Assembly (NCBI GenBank): GCA_964493785.1 | Contig: CAZBPM010000010.1 | Coordinates: 70,035-134,034, forward strand | Source of the DNA: Hyphomicrobium_A sp964493785 | GTDB taxonomy: Bacteria > Pseudomonadota > Alphaproteobacteria > Rhizobiales > Hyphomicrobiaceae | Length of the DNA stretch: 64,000 nucleotides | Reading direction: 5' to 3' | Shown here: in pieces, positions 9,735 through 18,861 of the stretch | Numbering within the stretch: the first letter of the stretch is position 1 | How the letters are laid out: each line of letters starts with the position of its first letter | The notes under the pieces: model-generated | Database searches by the model: none | The model's input: only the letters and a program-made list of their open reading frames with translations | What the model was told of the DNA's origin: nothing | Position numbers and translations under genes: made by a program

Positions 9735-9959
9735 TCATTCTTCTTCAGGCAGATCGGGCCACGGCCAGGCCTCTTCATGGCTGCTGCCGATGTCGAACAG
9801 CTCCAGGCTCATCGGCGGCAAGTCGGGGTCGCCGACGGGCGTTGGCGGCGGACCGTCAGGCTGCTGCGACGGGAGCGCCAGATACATGATCCGTTCTGCC
9901 GATGCGGGTGCTGCGGCAAGAGGCAGCATCATTAATGCTATCAGCGCGGGGCGGTTCAT
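9735..9959 (-). CDS. Small exported Pro/Glu-rich protein
   Basis: This 74-residue protein starts at 9959, where GAGGA sits 7 bases upstream. It has a signal peptide (about 1-20, ending PASA). The mature part is short, acidic and proline-rich, ending WPWPDLPEEE. I do not recognise a family. Upstream codons extend the frame but lack a ribosome-binding site. It is convergent with the PAS-GGDEF-EAL gene. Confidence 0.6.
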   Translation of the reverse strand: MNRPALIALMMLPLAAAPASAERIMYLALPSQQPDGPPPTPVGDPDLPPMSLELFDIGSSHEEAWPWPDLPEEE

Positions 9960-10154
9960 GCCGGTTCCTCGGAGGCTTACAGAGCCTGAGTACCGCGCCT
10001 CTTTTAAGGAACGTTCGAGGACATCGAGCGCAGTTGAGGCAAATGCCGCGCGAGGCAATGCCGCACTGTCATCCCTCGCCCGGATGTCGCCTTAGTGGGC
10101 GCGCCGACTACCAATCCGCGCGGGGCTCTTGGCAGCTCAAAGGTGAGATGACGT

Positions 10155-11300
10155 ATGCACGAAGAGATCGAGCACTCGGGTTGGAGCGGACATCTGCGCA
10201 GCGAAGCGCCGGCCCTTCTCGGCGCCTTCACGCTACTGCTTTTCATGGCCTACGGGCATGTATGGCTGGCGGACCCGACGCAGTTCCTCGAGCGGGCCAT
10301 ACTGTTCGTATGGCTGCTCGCGACGATCGCGATCTGCATATTCGGCGTCGTACGTCATGCCGATGCTCTTGCAGAGCTGCTGGGCGAGCCTCTGGGCACG
10401 CTCATCCTCACGGTGTCGGTGATCATCATCGAGGTGTCGCTGATCGCAGCCGTCATGTTCGAAGGAGCGAACGATCCGACGCTCGCGCGCGATACGATGT
10501 TCTCGGTGATCATGATCATGATGAACGGCATGGTCGGATTGTGTCTGCTCGCCGGCGGCCTGCGCCACGTGCAGCAGGAATACAATCTGGAAGGCGCCAG
10601 AGCCTATCTCGCCGTGCTCATCCCGCTGTCTGCCATTGCCCTGATATTGCCGCGCAGCACCGCATCGGCCGCCGTCGAGGGCTCGCTGAGCTACTGGCAG
10701 GCTGCCCTCTTCTCGACCGCCGCCTTGGTCCTCTATGCGATCTTCCTGGCGCTCCAGACCCTGCGGCACCGCGGGTTCTTTCAATTGCCAGAGGACGCCC
10801 GTAACGGCGAGGGGACCGAAATCCCACCTGTGGCCGCTCCCGAGCCACACACCATTGCCAGGCACGCCGTTCTGCTTGTGCTCACCATGGTGCCCGTCGT
10901 CGGTCTGGCGGAATATCTTGCGGTGATGGTCGAGCAGGGTATCCACGTGTTCGAGCTGCCGCCCGAGCTTGGCGGAGCGCTCATCGCTCTTCTCATTCTC
11001 GCGCCTGAAAGCATCACCGCCTTACGCGCGGCTGTCGCGAACCGGCTGCAGAGGTCGATAAACCTGTGCCTCGGGTCGGCGCTGTCGACGGTGGCGCTGA
11101 CGGTGCCCGTCGTGCTCATGATCGGCCTCGCGACGCAGCGCAGCGTTAGTCTCGGCCTAGACAACGACAACATCACCATGCTGATGCTCACCCTGATGGT
11201 GAGCATGCTGACATTCTCGGGTGCCCGCACGAACGTCCTGCATGGCGCCGTCCATCTGCTTTTGTTCTTCAGCTACATCGTGCTTATCTTCAATCCCTGA
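10155..11300 (+). CDS. chaA: Ca2+:H+ antiporter, ChaA type
   Basis: This is a 381-residue CaCA-superfamily antiporter with about 11 membrane segments. The two internal repeat signatures are present: PLGTLILTVSVIIIEVSLI in the first half and ELGGALIALLILAPESITALRAA in the second, each with the acidic residue of the ion site. An acidic, charged loop (about residues 220-240) separates the halves. Length matches ChaA of other proteobacteria (about 365). It should export Ca2+ or Na+ in exchange for protons across the inner membrane. The next gene is an unrelated methyltransferase 79 bases downstream. Confidence 0.9.
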   Translation: MHEEIEHSGWSGHLRSEAPALLGAFTLLLFMAYGHVWLADPTQFLERAILFVWLLATIAICIFGVVRHADALAELLGEPLGTLILTVSVIIIEVSLIAAVMFEGANDPTLARDTMFSVIMIMMNGMVGLCLLAGGLRHVQQEYNLEGARAYLAVLIPLSAIALILPRSTASAAVEGSLSYWQAALFSTAALVLYAIFLALQTLRHRGFFQLPEDARNGEGTEIPPVAAPEPHTIARHAVLLVLTMVPVVGLAEYLAVMVEQGIHVFELPPELGGALIALLILAPESITALRAAVANRLQRSINLCLGSALSTVALTVPVVLMIGLATQRSVSLGLDNDNITMLMLTLMVSMLTFSGARTNVLHGAVHLLLFFSYIVLIFNP

Positions 11301-11379
11301 CATCCGATTCCGAAGCGCTGAAGGCAATATTTACCGCGACCGCCTAGTCTTTGCGGACCGAAAAGAAGGGAAGATTGCC

Positions 11380-12114
11380 ATGGCGCAAGCCGCTGAAAAC
11401 CGCTCCGCGTCCGTGGTCGACGCAGCAGCGCTCGAGATCTTCCAGAACCAATGGAACGTCTACCAGAAGTTCCTGAAGCACGACTATCTCGCGGGCCGCG
11501 CCGCCTGTGCCGAGTTGCACCGCTTCCTTGTAGACGACCTCTCACGCCCGTTCCGAATCGTCGACCTGGCGTGCGGTGATGCCAGCAACATCGTCGGGGC
11601 GCTCAAGACGGCGCCAATCCGCCACTACCGCGGCGTCGATCTTTCGGAGCCCGCGCTGGCTTACGCTGCGGAACATCTCGCTGAGCTGCCATGCGCCGTC
11701 GATCTGGAGCCGGCCGATTTCACCAGCGCGTTGCGCAACGGCCCGGCCACCGAGGACATCGTATGGATCTCCCTCTCGCTCCACCACCTCGTCACGGACG
11801 ATAAGCTGGCATTCATGCGCGACGCCCGCGCCAGCATGGCACAAGATGGCGCGTTCCTGATTTATGAGCCGACGCGCCGCGACGGCGAGAGCCGCGAGCA
11901 GTACCTCGATCGCTTCGAGGAGATCGGGCGCCGCGAATGGACCGAGCTGACCGACACGGAGTTCGCCGAAGCGTTGAAACATGTCCGCTCGTGCGATCTC
12001 CCCGAAACCGTGTCTGACTGGCACGCCCTCGCAGACGAGGCGGGTTTCCGCTCCGCCACCGAGCTGTATCGGTCGCCGACGGATCTATTCCGCCTGTTTC
12101 TCTATCGGCCGTGA
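11380..12114 (+). CDS. Class I SAM-dependent methyltransferase
   Basis: This is a 244-residue cytosolic methyltransferase. Motif I is VDLACGDASN, motif II VDLSEPAL, and the post-II region contains WISLSLHHL, typical of small-molecule methyltransferases. Start is ATG 11380 behind GAAGGGAAG; the open frame extends upstream into the antiporter gene without a ribosome site. The acceptor substrate is unknown. It converges with another methyltransferase gene, separated by 14 bases. Confidence 0.8.
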   Translation: MAQAAENRSASVVDAAALEIFQNQWNVYQKFLKHDYLAGRAACAELHRFLVDDLSRPFRIVDLACGDASNIVGALKTAPIRHYRGVDLSEPALAYAAEHLAELPCAVDLEPADFTSALRNGPATEDIVWISLSLHHLVTDDKLAFMRDARASMAQDGAFLIYEPTRRDGESREQYLDRFEEIGRREWTELTDTEFAEALKHVRSCDLPETVSDWHALADEAGFRSATELYRSPTDLFRLFLYRP

Positions 12115-12128
12115 GGCCCGGCACGCGC

Positions 12129-12929
12129 TCAGCGCGGTCGGCGGGCGATGACGGCCACCGTCTCCACGATCTCCGGAAACAGACCCTCCGGCGACAGCGC
12201 GAGCAGACGCGTCTTCAGCGAATCTTGGTAGGCGGCGCGGCCATCTTCGCCAAGCCGCGAGGGGGAGTTCGCCGAGAACGACAAGGCGCGCGCCATGACC
12301 TCATCCAGACCTGTGACGCGCTGCTCGAACACCGATATCCGTTCCACCTCGTTGAAAGCGCTACGCAGGAGCACGCTCTCGTGCGGCTCCCAAGACTCGC
12401 TCTTCCGCCAACGGTAGAAATCATCGAAGCGGCCGTGCTGGTTGCGGATCTCCTCGAACGCGCCGTGCCACTTCAGCTCGCGGCTGTCGTGCAGCTCGGT
12501 ATTGACGAGCGCCACCGCCCCGCCCGCCCCGATAAGCTCATCGAGGCGCTCTAGCGTCGCCTCGCGGTCCATCCAATGGAAAGCACGGCCGATGGTCACC
12601 AGGTCGAGCGGTGCCAGCGCTTGATCAAGCTCGAACGAGGTTCCGACGCGCCAATCTATGTCGACGCCCGCCGCCGCCGACGCAGCGCTGGCTGCCGCGA
12701 TCATATCCGGATCGACGTCCATTCCGATCATCGTGCCGCAATAGGGCGCGACCAGCAGCGTCAACGAGCCGGGACCGCAGCCCAGGTCCAGCACGCGGCT
12801 TTGCGGGCCCAGCCCGGTTTCCCGCGCGAGCTTTCGAACCAGGCGCTCCGAATAGCGCGGCCGCCCGCTCACGTAGTGCGGAATGGCCGATGTGAACCGG
12901 TTGGGATCGAGAGGTGCGATGCGTGTCAT
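12129..12929 (-). CDS. Class I SAM-dependent methyltransferase
   Basis: This is a 266-residue protein of the Methyltransf_11/25 type. The N-terminal PLDPNRFTSAIPHYVSGRPRY is the family's substrate-lid motif, SAM motif I is VLDLGCGPGSL, motif II GMDVDPDM, and AFHWMDREATL follows at motif IV. No partner gene indicates a substrate. It converges with the preceding methyltransferase but is not similar enough to be a recent duplicate. Confidence 0.82.
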   Translation of the reverse strand: MTRIAPLDPNRFTSAIPHYVSGRPRYSERLVRKLARETGLGPQSRVLDLGCGPGSLTLLVAPYCGTMIGMDVDPDMIAAASAASAAAGVDIDWRVGTSFELDQALAPLDLVTIGRAFHWMDREATLERLDELIGAGGAVALVNTELHDSRELKWHGAFEEIRNQHGRFDDFYRWRKSESWEPHESVLLRSAFNEVERISVFEQRVTGLDEVMARALSFSANSPSRLGEDGRAAYQDSLKTRLLALSPEGLFPEIVETVAVIARRPR

Positions 12930-13010
12930 GAGCGGGCTCCCACGCGGCCACGGTGATACCGCGCATAGGTATTCAGCGAGGGCACCATCGGCAATGGGTC
13001 GTGATGGCCG

Positions 13011-15113
13011 CTATGCTGCTGAGAACTTCGTCGTAGCTGACGCAGCAGGGCGATCTACGGAAGCGTCGCGCAGCAGAAGCGTAGCCTCCATCGGCGACAT
13101 CGCCCTCCCGAAGAACGCACCTTCGGCCTGCTCGCAGCCCGCGGCGAGCAGAAAAGCGGCCTGCGCCTGCGTCGAGACGCCAACGGCAATGACGTCTGCC
13201 TTTATCTCTGCACCGATGCCGGCGATGGTGCGCACGGCCATCGCGGCTGCAGCGCTCTGAGGCAATGCCGCGACGAGCTCCCGGGCAATCATGAGCCGCT
13301 GAACCGGCAACTCTGCCAGGTGTGCGATCGACGATGCCCCTTTGCCGAAGTCGGCTATCGCGAGACGGAATCCCTTTTCGTGCAGCGCCGTGAGCAACTC
13401 CGGCCGGCGCTGCGCGGCCTGCGACCAAGTCGGCTCGTCGAACGCCAGCTCGATGCAATTGGCCGCAATGCCATGCCGGGCGAGGCACTCTGCGAAGTCC
13501 AGGCTGATGTCGCCAGGAGCCTTCAGCTGGCCGGCAAAGAACGGAACGGCGACCAGACGTGGAGCAAGCTCGTTCGTCTGCCACAAGGCAAGCTGGTCGC
13601 AGACCTCCTCGATCATCCACTGCGCGACCGCCCGGATCATTCCCGCCCGCTCAGCGATGGGGATGAGAACACCCGATTCGATCATGCCGCGCGCATGATG
13701 GTTCCAGCACACGCTCGCCTCGAGGCCGACGATGTGTCCGCTCGCGATGTCGACCTGCGGGACGTAGGTCAGCTCCAGCTCCCCGCGCGCGATCGCCGAC
13801 TGAAGCTCGCGTGCCAGTAGAGCCCGCAGGTGCACCTGCTTGTCCAAAGCTACGTCGTGCAGCCGAAAGCGGTTCCGCCCGTCGTCTTTGGCACGATAGA
13901 GAGCGATATCCGCCTGCACCATGAGATCCGTGGGCGAGGACGACTGGCTCGTCATCTTGGCGATGCCGATGCTCGCCGTGACCGTAACCTCGTCGTTGCC
14001 GATGATGTAAGGCTGGGCCACCGCCGTGCCGATCTTGTCCGCCAGCGCGCCGATATCCGAAGGATCGTTGATGTTCGTCTGCAGGACAGCGAACTCGTCG
14101 CCTCCGAAGCGCGCGACGAGATCATCGCGGCGCACCGACTGCGTCAGTCGCGCCGCCACCTCCAGAAGAAGACTGTCACCGGCGGCATGACCGAGCGTGT
14201 CGTTTATTTCCTTGAAGCCGTCGAGGTCGATGAAGAGAACGGCAAAGTCGGTGCCCGATCGCCCGTACCCGCGAAAAGCAGCATCGAGGCGTTCCAGAAA
14301 CGTGCGCCGGTTGGCGAGGCCGGTCAGCGGGCACTGGCGCGCCAGTGCCGAAATGCGCGCGTTGGCTTCACCGAGCTGTTGCGCCAGACGCACGTCGATC
14401 GTCAGCACCAGCATGGTGGTACCGAGGAAGATCAGCGTCACCGCCGCGACGATCACGGCGAGCCAGAATTGGTCGAGCTGCAGGTCGGGACCGACGCAGA
14501 TGGTATCGGGCGCGAATTGTGCAGCCGGCATGCCCGTGTAATGCATCGCGCAGATGCCGGCGCCCATTGCGGCCGCGCCCAGCAGCCGCCGGCCCATTGT
14601 ATTGGCTCTGTTGTCGTCGCCATTGCGCAGGTGGAACGCCAGCACGAGCGCGAGACCCGACGCTGCTATGGCCAGCACGACCGACGCCGCAACGAGTGTC
14701 TTGTCGTAGGTGATCGGCGGCATCGTATCCATTGCCGCCATGCCCGTGTAATGCATGAGCGCGATGCCGACCCCCATCGCGACCGCGCCGATCGATAGCG
14801 TGTAAATCGTCGGTTGGTGCCTGCTCACGAGCAACAGCACGAAGGCCGACACGACAATCGCTATCACGAGCGACGCCAAGGTTGCCTCGAGGTCGTAGGA
14901 CATAGGGATCGGCAACTTGAACGCCAGCATGCCGATGAAGTGCATCGACCAGATGCCTACGCCCATGGCTATAGCGCCGCCTGCTAGCCAATAATTGCTC
15001 GCCCAGCCGCGCGTCGCCGTGATGTGGGCCGCGAGCGCGAACGCGACATACGAGGCGACGATGGCGACGAGCAGGGAAAGCGCGACAAGTTCTGGAGAGT
15101 AGGTTCCGGTCAT
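13011..15113 (-). CDS. MHYT-GGDEF protein with degenerate EAL domain
   Basis: This is a 700-residue membrane protein. Residues 1-250 carry seven helices with three MHYT-type motifs (MHFIG, MHYTG, MHYTG), a sensor thought to bind copper or gases. A GGDEF domain follows with intact GGDEF (about residue 336). The EAL domain is present but altered at key positions: EAL is EAS, the ELTES position reads ELAFDEP, and DDFGTG reads ADFGKG. It is therefore likely a diguanylate cyclase whose EAL half is regulatory or binds without hydrolysing. The ATG at 15113 begins directly at the first helix. Confidence 0.9.
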   Translation of the reverse strand: MTGTYSPELVALSLLVAIVASYVAFALAAHITATRGWASNYWLAGGAIAMGVGIWSMHFIGMLAFKLPIPMSYDLEATLASLVIAIVVSAFVLLLVSRHQPTIYTLSIGAVAMGVGIALMHYTGMAAMDTMPPITYDKTLVAASVVLAIAASGLALVLAFHLRNGDDNRANTMGRRLLGAAAMGAGICAMHYTGMPAAQFAPDTICVGPDLQLDQFWLAVIVAAVTLIFLGTTMLVLTIDVRLAQQLGEANARISALARQCPLTGLANRRTFLERLDAAFRGYGRSGTDFAVLFIDLDGFKEINDTLGHAAGDSLLLEVAARLTQSVRRDDLVARFGGDEFAVLQTNINDPSDIGALADKIGTAVAQPYIIGNDEVTVTASIGIAKMTSQSSSPTDLMVQADIALYRAKDDGRNRFRLHDVALDKQVHLRALLARELQSAIARGELELTYVPQVDIASGHIVGLEASVCWNHHARGMIESGVLIPIAERAGMIRAVAQWMIEEVCDQLALWQTNELAPRLVAVPFFAGQLKAPGDISLDFAECLARHGIAANCIELAFDEPTWSQAAQRRPELLTALHEKGFRLAIADFGKGASSIAHLAELPVQRLMIARELVAALPQSAAAAMAVRTIAGIGAEIKADVIAVGVSTQAQAAFLLAAGCEQAEGAFFGRAMSPMEATLLLRDASVDRPAASATTKFSAA

Positions 15114-15395
15114 GGATGCTTGTGAGAGGCCTCTCTTCGCGTTTTCCGCGGGGCGCGCGACAAGGCACGCCGCATGGCGTGCTGGTGCACGGCAGGACAG
15201 CCACCATCGGTCACAAACGCTTTACGCGGGCTTAGGGGAGGCCTTCAAAAAAGCAGCAATTGGTGTCGCACACGCGGCTCTGAGCCCTCGCGCGCGAGTC
15301 AGCTTGCTGCAACGCAGAGTTGAGGCAGGTGCGGGATTAGGCCGGAGTGGGGATAGGCGCGACCGCACAGCGCACTGCGCCGAAGCAGCACGCAT

Positions 15396-15425
15396 GAAAA
15401 AGAACCGCGCGGGTGTGCCCCGCGC
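15396..15425 (-). terminator. Rho-independent terminator of the small basic protein gene
   Basis: A 7-bp GC stem (15407-15413 with 15419-15425, loop 15414-15418) is followed on the minus strand by a GGTTCTTTTT tail. It lies about 35 bases beyond the stop of the minus-strand small gene. Confidence 0.75.
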
Positions 15426-15459
15426 AGTCTCACAGACGTCAAGCGATCGAGGTGACTGC

Positions 15460-15624
15460 TTAGGCCTTCGCGCCGCGGCGCAGGCCAGCAGCCTTCTTCA
15501 GGCGCTTACGGCCGGCAGCGGTGTTGCCCTGGCTGCGGGTCGTCTTGGCGCGCGGAATGGCGCGGCGCGCCTTCTTCTTGCGGGTTTCGACGTTGCGGAG
15601 GCTGCGTGTGCTGCTGCTGCTCAT
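15460..15624 (-). CDS. Small very basic protein, 54 residues
   Basis: This 54-residue protein starts MSSSSTRSLRNVETRKKK and ends GLRRGAKA; roughly a third of residues are Lys or Arg and there are no acidic residues apart from one Glu. The frame ends at a TAA at 15460 and is followed by a strong minus-strand terminator, which argues that it is expressed. The composition suggests binding to nucleic acid or ribosomes. I do not recognise a named family. It lies alone between the MHYT protein and btaA. Confidence 0.65.
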   Translation of the reverse strand: MSSSSTRSLRNVETRKKKARRAIPRAKTTRSQGNTAAGRKRLKKAAGLRRGAKA

Positions 15625-15752
15625 TGTTCACCAGTTAGGGCGTTCGCCAATATTGATGGGCGCCCGAGCCCTTGGGCCGTCGAAGCGCGAAGCGGCTCCT
15701 CTAGGTCATCTTCGCCTGCGGCGCAAGTGCCCGCGGTCGCTGGCCCGCCTCG

Positions 15753-15772
15753 CTTGACATAAATCCGTAACA
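15753..15772 (+). promoter_or_regulatory. Candidate Pho box upstream of btaA
   Basis: Two 7-base half-sites with 11-base spacing, TTGACAT (15754-15760) and CCGTAAC (15765-15771), flank AAAT. They resemble the alphaproteobacterial PhoB consensus CTGTCAT-N4-CTGTCAT. A TATAAT (15802-15807) lies downstream, about 40 bases before the btaA ATG. PhoB control of btaA is established in rhizobia; here it is inferred from the motif. Confidence 0.55.
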
Positions 15773-15847
15773 AGACTCCCTTAGCCGAACCGGTCGGACC
15801 CTATAATCGCGCCGGCAACGGCTGCAATATTGGACGGACGGGGAAGT

Positions 15848-17110
15848 ATGGCCTCAACCCAGGACGCTATCGCTGCCGAGGAAGTGCCTCTGCGGCGCGA
15901 ACGCAATAAGCGGCTTCGGCAGGCGGTGCACCGGCACAAGGCGACCTCGCGCCAGGGCATCCAAGAGCGGCTTTTCACGCTGGCGTTCAGCGGTCTCGTC
16001 TACCCCCAGATCTGGGAGGATCCGGTCGTAGATCTGGAGGCCCTCAACCTCAAGGAGGGTGAGCACCTCATCGCCATCGCTTCCGGCGGCTGCAATGTGC
16101 TGAGCTATCTCGCCGCTGCCCCGGTCACCGTCACGGCCGTCGATCTCAACCCGGCTCACGTGGCCTTGAACAAGCTCAAGGTTGCGGCCCTCGCCCATCT
16201 GCCGGACTACGAGGCGTTCCGCTCCTTTTTCGGTGAAGCTAACCGTCGCGACAACGTCGACGCCTACTTCACCTATCTTCAGCCGCACCTCGATGCCGCC
16301 ACGCGGAACTACTGGGAATCCCGCGACCGCATCGGCCGCCGCCGCATCGGCTACTTCGCCTCGAATTTCTATCGCCACGGTCTGCTCGGCAACTTCATCG
16401 CCGCCGGCCACATCCTCGCCCGCTTGCATGGCAAGAACCCGCGCCGCGTGCTGGTCGCAAAGGATCGCGCCGAGCAGCGCCAGATTTTCGAGAGCGAGCT
16501 CGCGCCATTGTTTGAACGCCGTCACATCCGCTGGTTGCTCGATAAACCGGCGGCGCTTTTCGGCCTCGGCATTCCGCCGTCGCAGTTCGAAGCGCTGAAG
16601 GGCAAAGAGGCAAGCATGGCCGACGTGCTGCGCCAGCGTCTCGAGCGCTTGGCCTGCGACTTCGACCTCACCGACAACTATTTCGCCTGGCAGGCGTTCG
16701 GGCGTCGCTATGGCACTGAGGACGCGGCCCCGCTTCCCCCGTACCTAAAGAGCGAGAGCTTCTTGAAGCTCCGCAAGCGTAGCCAGGACGTGGCCGTCGT
16801 GCACGCTTCGCTCACCGAGCACCTGGCCGCCAAGCCCGCCGCCTCGCTCGATGCCTACGTGCTGCTCGACGCGCAGGACTGGATGACCGACTCCCAGCTC
16901 GGTGCCCTGTGGGACGAGATCGCACGCACCGCAAAGCCGGGCGCCCGGGTGATCTTCCGCACCGCTGGAGAGGACACCATCCTTCCCGGCCGCGTGCCCG
17001 ATCGCGTTCTTTCGCGCTTCACATACGACCGCGAGCTCTGCCGCGACCTCACGACGAAGGACCGCTCGTCCATCTACGGCGGGTTCCACGTCTATACGTT
17101 GGCGGCCTGA
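15848..17110 (+). CDS. btaA: BtaA, diacylglycerol 3-amino-3-carboxypropyl transferase
   Basis: BtaA moves the 3-amino-3-carboxypropyl group of SAM onto diacylglycerol, giving diacylglyceryl-homoserine, the first step of betaine lipid (DGTS) synthesis at the inner membrane. The protein is 420 residues, close to Rhodobacter BtaA. Family stretches include SGLVYPQIWEDPVVDLEAL, IASGGCNVLSYL (SAM loop) and TAVDLNPAHVAL, with RTAGEDTILPGRV near the C-terminus. ATG 15848 is preferred to a TTG six codons upstream. btaB follows after 11 bases, and the two form an operon behind a candidate Pho box, fitting lipid remodelling in phosphate shortage. Confidence 0.94.
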   Translation: MASTQDAIAAEEVPLRRERNKRLRQAVHRHKATSRQGIQERLFTLAFSGLVYPQIWEDPVVDLEALNLKEGEHLIAIASGGCNVLSYLAAAPVTVTAVDLNPAHVALNKLKVAALAHLPDYEAFRSFFGEANRRDNVDAYFTYLQPHLDAATRNYWESRDRIGRRRIGYFASNFYRHGLLGNFIAAGHILARLHGKNPRRVLVAKDRAEQRQIFESELAPLFERRHIRWLLDKPAALFGLGIPPSQFEALKGKEASMADVLRQRLERLACDFDLTDNYFAWQAFGRRYGTEDAAPLPPYLKSESFLKLRKRSQDVAVVHASLTEHLAAKPAASLDAYVLLDAQDWMTDSQLGALWDEIARTAKPGARVIFRTAGEDTILPGRVPDRVLSRFTYDRELCRDLTTKDRSSIYGGFHVYTLAA

Positions 17111-17121
17111 GGGATAAGCGC

Positions 17122-17781
17122 GTGGCTCACACCGGAGCTTCGGCCGCCCAGCACATGGACGCCATCTACCGCTACCAGCGGTACGTCTATGATCTGACGC
17201 GCAAGTATTACCTGCTCGGCCGCGACCGGCTCATCGCGGAGCTGGCCGCCCCCGCGGGCGGCAAGGTGCTCGAGGTCGCCTGCGGCACGGGACGCAATCT
17301 GATCGGCGCCGCGCGCCGCTATCCAGGCGCCAGCTTCTATGGCTTCGATATATCGAACGCCATGTTGGAGACGGCGCGTTCATCCATCGCCCGCGCTGAG
17401 CTCGGCGACCGGATCGAAGTCGCCCACGGTGATGCGACGAGTTTCGACCCCGCGACCCTGTTCGGCACGGCGGGCTTCGATCGCATCTTCATCTCATACG
17501 CGCTGTCGATGATCCCACCCTGGCGTGGCGCCCTGGACCAGGCGCTGGCAGCCCTTGCGCCCGGAGGCCGTCTGCTCATCGTCGATTTCGGCGATCAGGC
17601 AGCCCTTCCAGGCTGGTTCAAGCGCGGACTGCGGGCCTGGCTGGCGCGGTTCTCCGTCACTCCGCGCGACGAATTGGAGACCGAGCTGAAGCGCATCGGC
17701 GCAATTCCGGGATACCGGGTGACCTGCACGCCGCTCTATCGCGGCTACTCGATCTACGCCGTCATCACGAAGGACGCCTGA
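17122..17781 (+). CDS. btaB: BtaB, betaine-lipid N-methyltransferase
   Basis: BtaB trimethylates the amino group of diacylglyceryl-homoserine using SAM to give the betaine lipid DGTS. The protein is 219 residues. Family features are MDAIYRYQRYVYDLTRKYYLLGRDRLI at the N-terminus, SAM motif I VLEVACGTGRNL, and FISYALSMIPPW at the active-site side. The GTG at 17122 is chosen because GAGGGA, overlapping the btaA stop, lies 7 bases upstream; an ATG at 17155 is a less likely alternative. The two genes supply the whole pathway from diacylglycerol. Confidence 0.93.
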   Translation: MAHTGASAAQHMDAIYRYQRYVYDLTRKYYLLGRDRLIAELAAPAGGKVLEVACGTGRNLIGAARRYPGASFYGFDISNAMLETARSSIARAELGDRIEVAHGDATSFDPATLFGTAGFDRIFISYALSMIPPWRGALDQALAALAPGGRLLIVDFGDQAALPGWFKRGLRAWLARFSVTPRDELETELKRIGAIPGYRVTCTPLYRGYSIYAVITKDA

Positions 17782-17792
17782 GCCCTCGGCTG

Positions 17793-18806
17793 CTAGCCGA
17801 CGAGCGCGCGCACGATGAGCCCCGGCGCGAGCAGCACCCCAGACCACAGCAGTGCCGAGGCGGCGCTCACGGCCGCGAAGGGTGCAAGCGGCACGCCCTC
17901 GGCGCCCGCCGCGATAGGATAAAGCGCGCGCCGCATTCCGTAGATCTTGCTGGTGAGCACGCCGAGCGCACCCTCCTTGCGGGCTAGCGCGCGCACCGGA
18001 GCCACACCGCGCCCATGGTCGTTGACGAACCACGCGTCGCTGAAGTCGCCCCGCGCCTTCTCGCCCTCGCGATAAAAGAAAAGATCGGCCGCCAGCGCTC
18101 CGGCCGCACCCGCGATCAGGATCGGCCACAGCGACCCGCCGGCATAGAGGTGCACGCCGCCGATGAACGCGAACAACACCAGCACCGGCACGAACAGCAT
18201 TGGCAGCGCGACGCCGTTGGCGAACGCTAGCGCGAACATGAGCAGCGCTATGACCAGCTCGTTATCGCGCATGAACGCGAAGATCGCGTCCTGGTTGTTG
18301 ACGAACAGCACCGGCCACAGGAGCACCCACACGGCCCAGATGAAGGCGCTCGAGACGTTGGCGATCTGGAACGGGATCTGAGGCATCTGGAACATGCCGG
18401 CGACGACGGGAATGACCGCGCGCACCGGCCCGACAAAGTGGCCGAGGAATACGCTCCACAATCCGTGCTCGTCGAAGAACTCCTGGCCCTTCGGGAGCAG
18501 GTTCGGATGCGTCGTGAACGGCCACACCCCGCTGATGCGGTCCTTGAAGTGATATCCCACCCAGTACGAGACAGAGTAGCCGGCGACACCGCCGAGGCCC
18601 GCCGCGATGACGGCTGCCATCAACACGGACCAGCTCACGCCGCTCGCCGCCCACAGGAAGGCGAGCCCGGTGAGGATCGCCCAGCCCGGCCATACCAGCG
18701 ACAGGAAGCAAAGCGATTCGCCGAATGCGACGAGGAAGGCGATCGGAATCGCCCAACCCTCGCTCTGCTTCACCAGAGAGAGGATGCTATCGACGAAACT
18801 ATCCAT
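17793..18806 (-). CDS. DedA-family membrane protein with two VTT-like halves
   Basis: This is a 337-residue polytopic membrane protein, longer than usual DedA proteins (about 200). Residues 1-190 are a normal DedA/VTT domain with the re-entrant motif GPVRAVIPVVAG. Residues about 225-337 look like a second, shorter VTT copy: GALAADLFFYREGEKA resembles the start of the domain and YGMRRALYPIAAG aligns with the motif of the first half, followed by a similar amphipathic helix. DedA proteins translocate lipid carriers or phospholipids. It is convergent with btaB, separated by 11 bases. Confidence 0.85.
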   Translation of the reverse strand: MDSFVDSILSLVKQSEGWAIPIAFLVAFGESLCFLSLVWPGWAILTGLAFLWAASGVSWSVLMAAVIAAGLGGVAGYSVSYWVGYHFKDRISGVWPFTTHPNLLPKGQEFFDEHGLWSVFLGHFVGPVRAVIPVVAGMFQMPQIPFQIANVSSAFIWAVWVLLWPVLFVNNQDAIFAFMRDNELVIALLMFALAFANGVALPMLFVPVLVLFAFIGGVHLYAGGSLWPILIAGAAGALAADLFFYREGEKARGDFSDAWFVNDHGRGVAPVRALARKEGALGVLTSKIYGMRRALYPIAAGAEGVPLAPFAAVSAASALLWSGVLLAPGLIVRALVG

Positions 18807-18861
18807 TGAATCTGTCTCGGTGAAGCTGGGTCAGAGGACGGGGCGGGACGGCGTGCATCGC

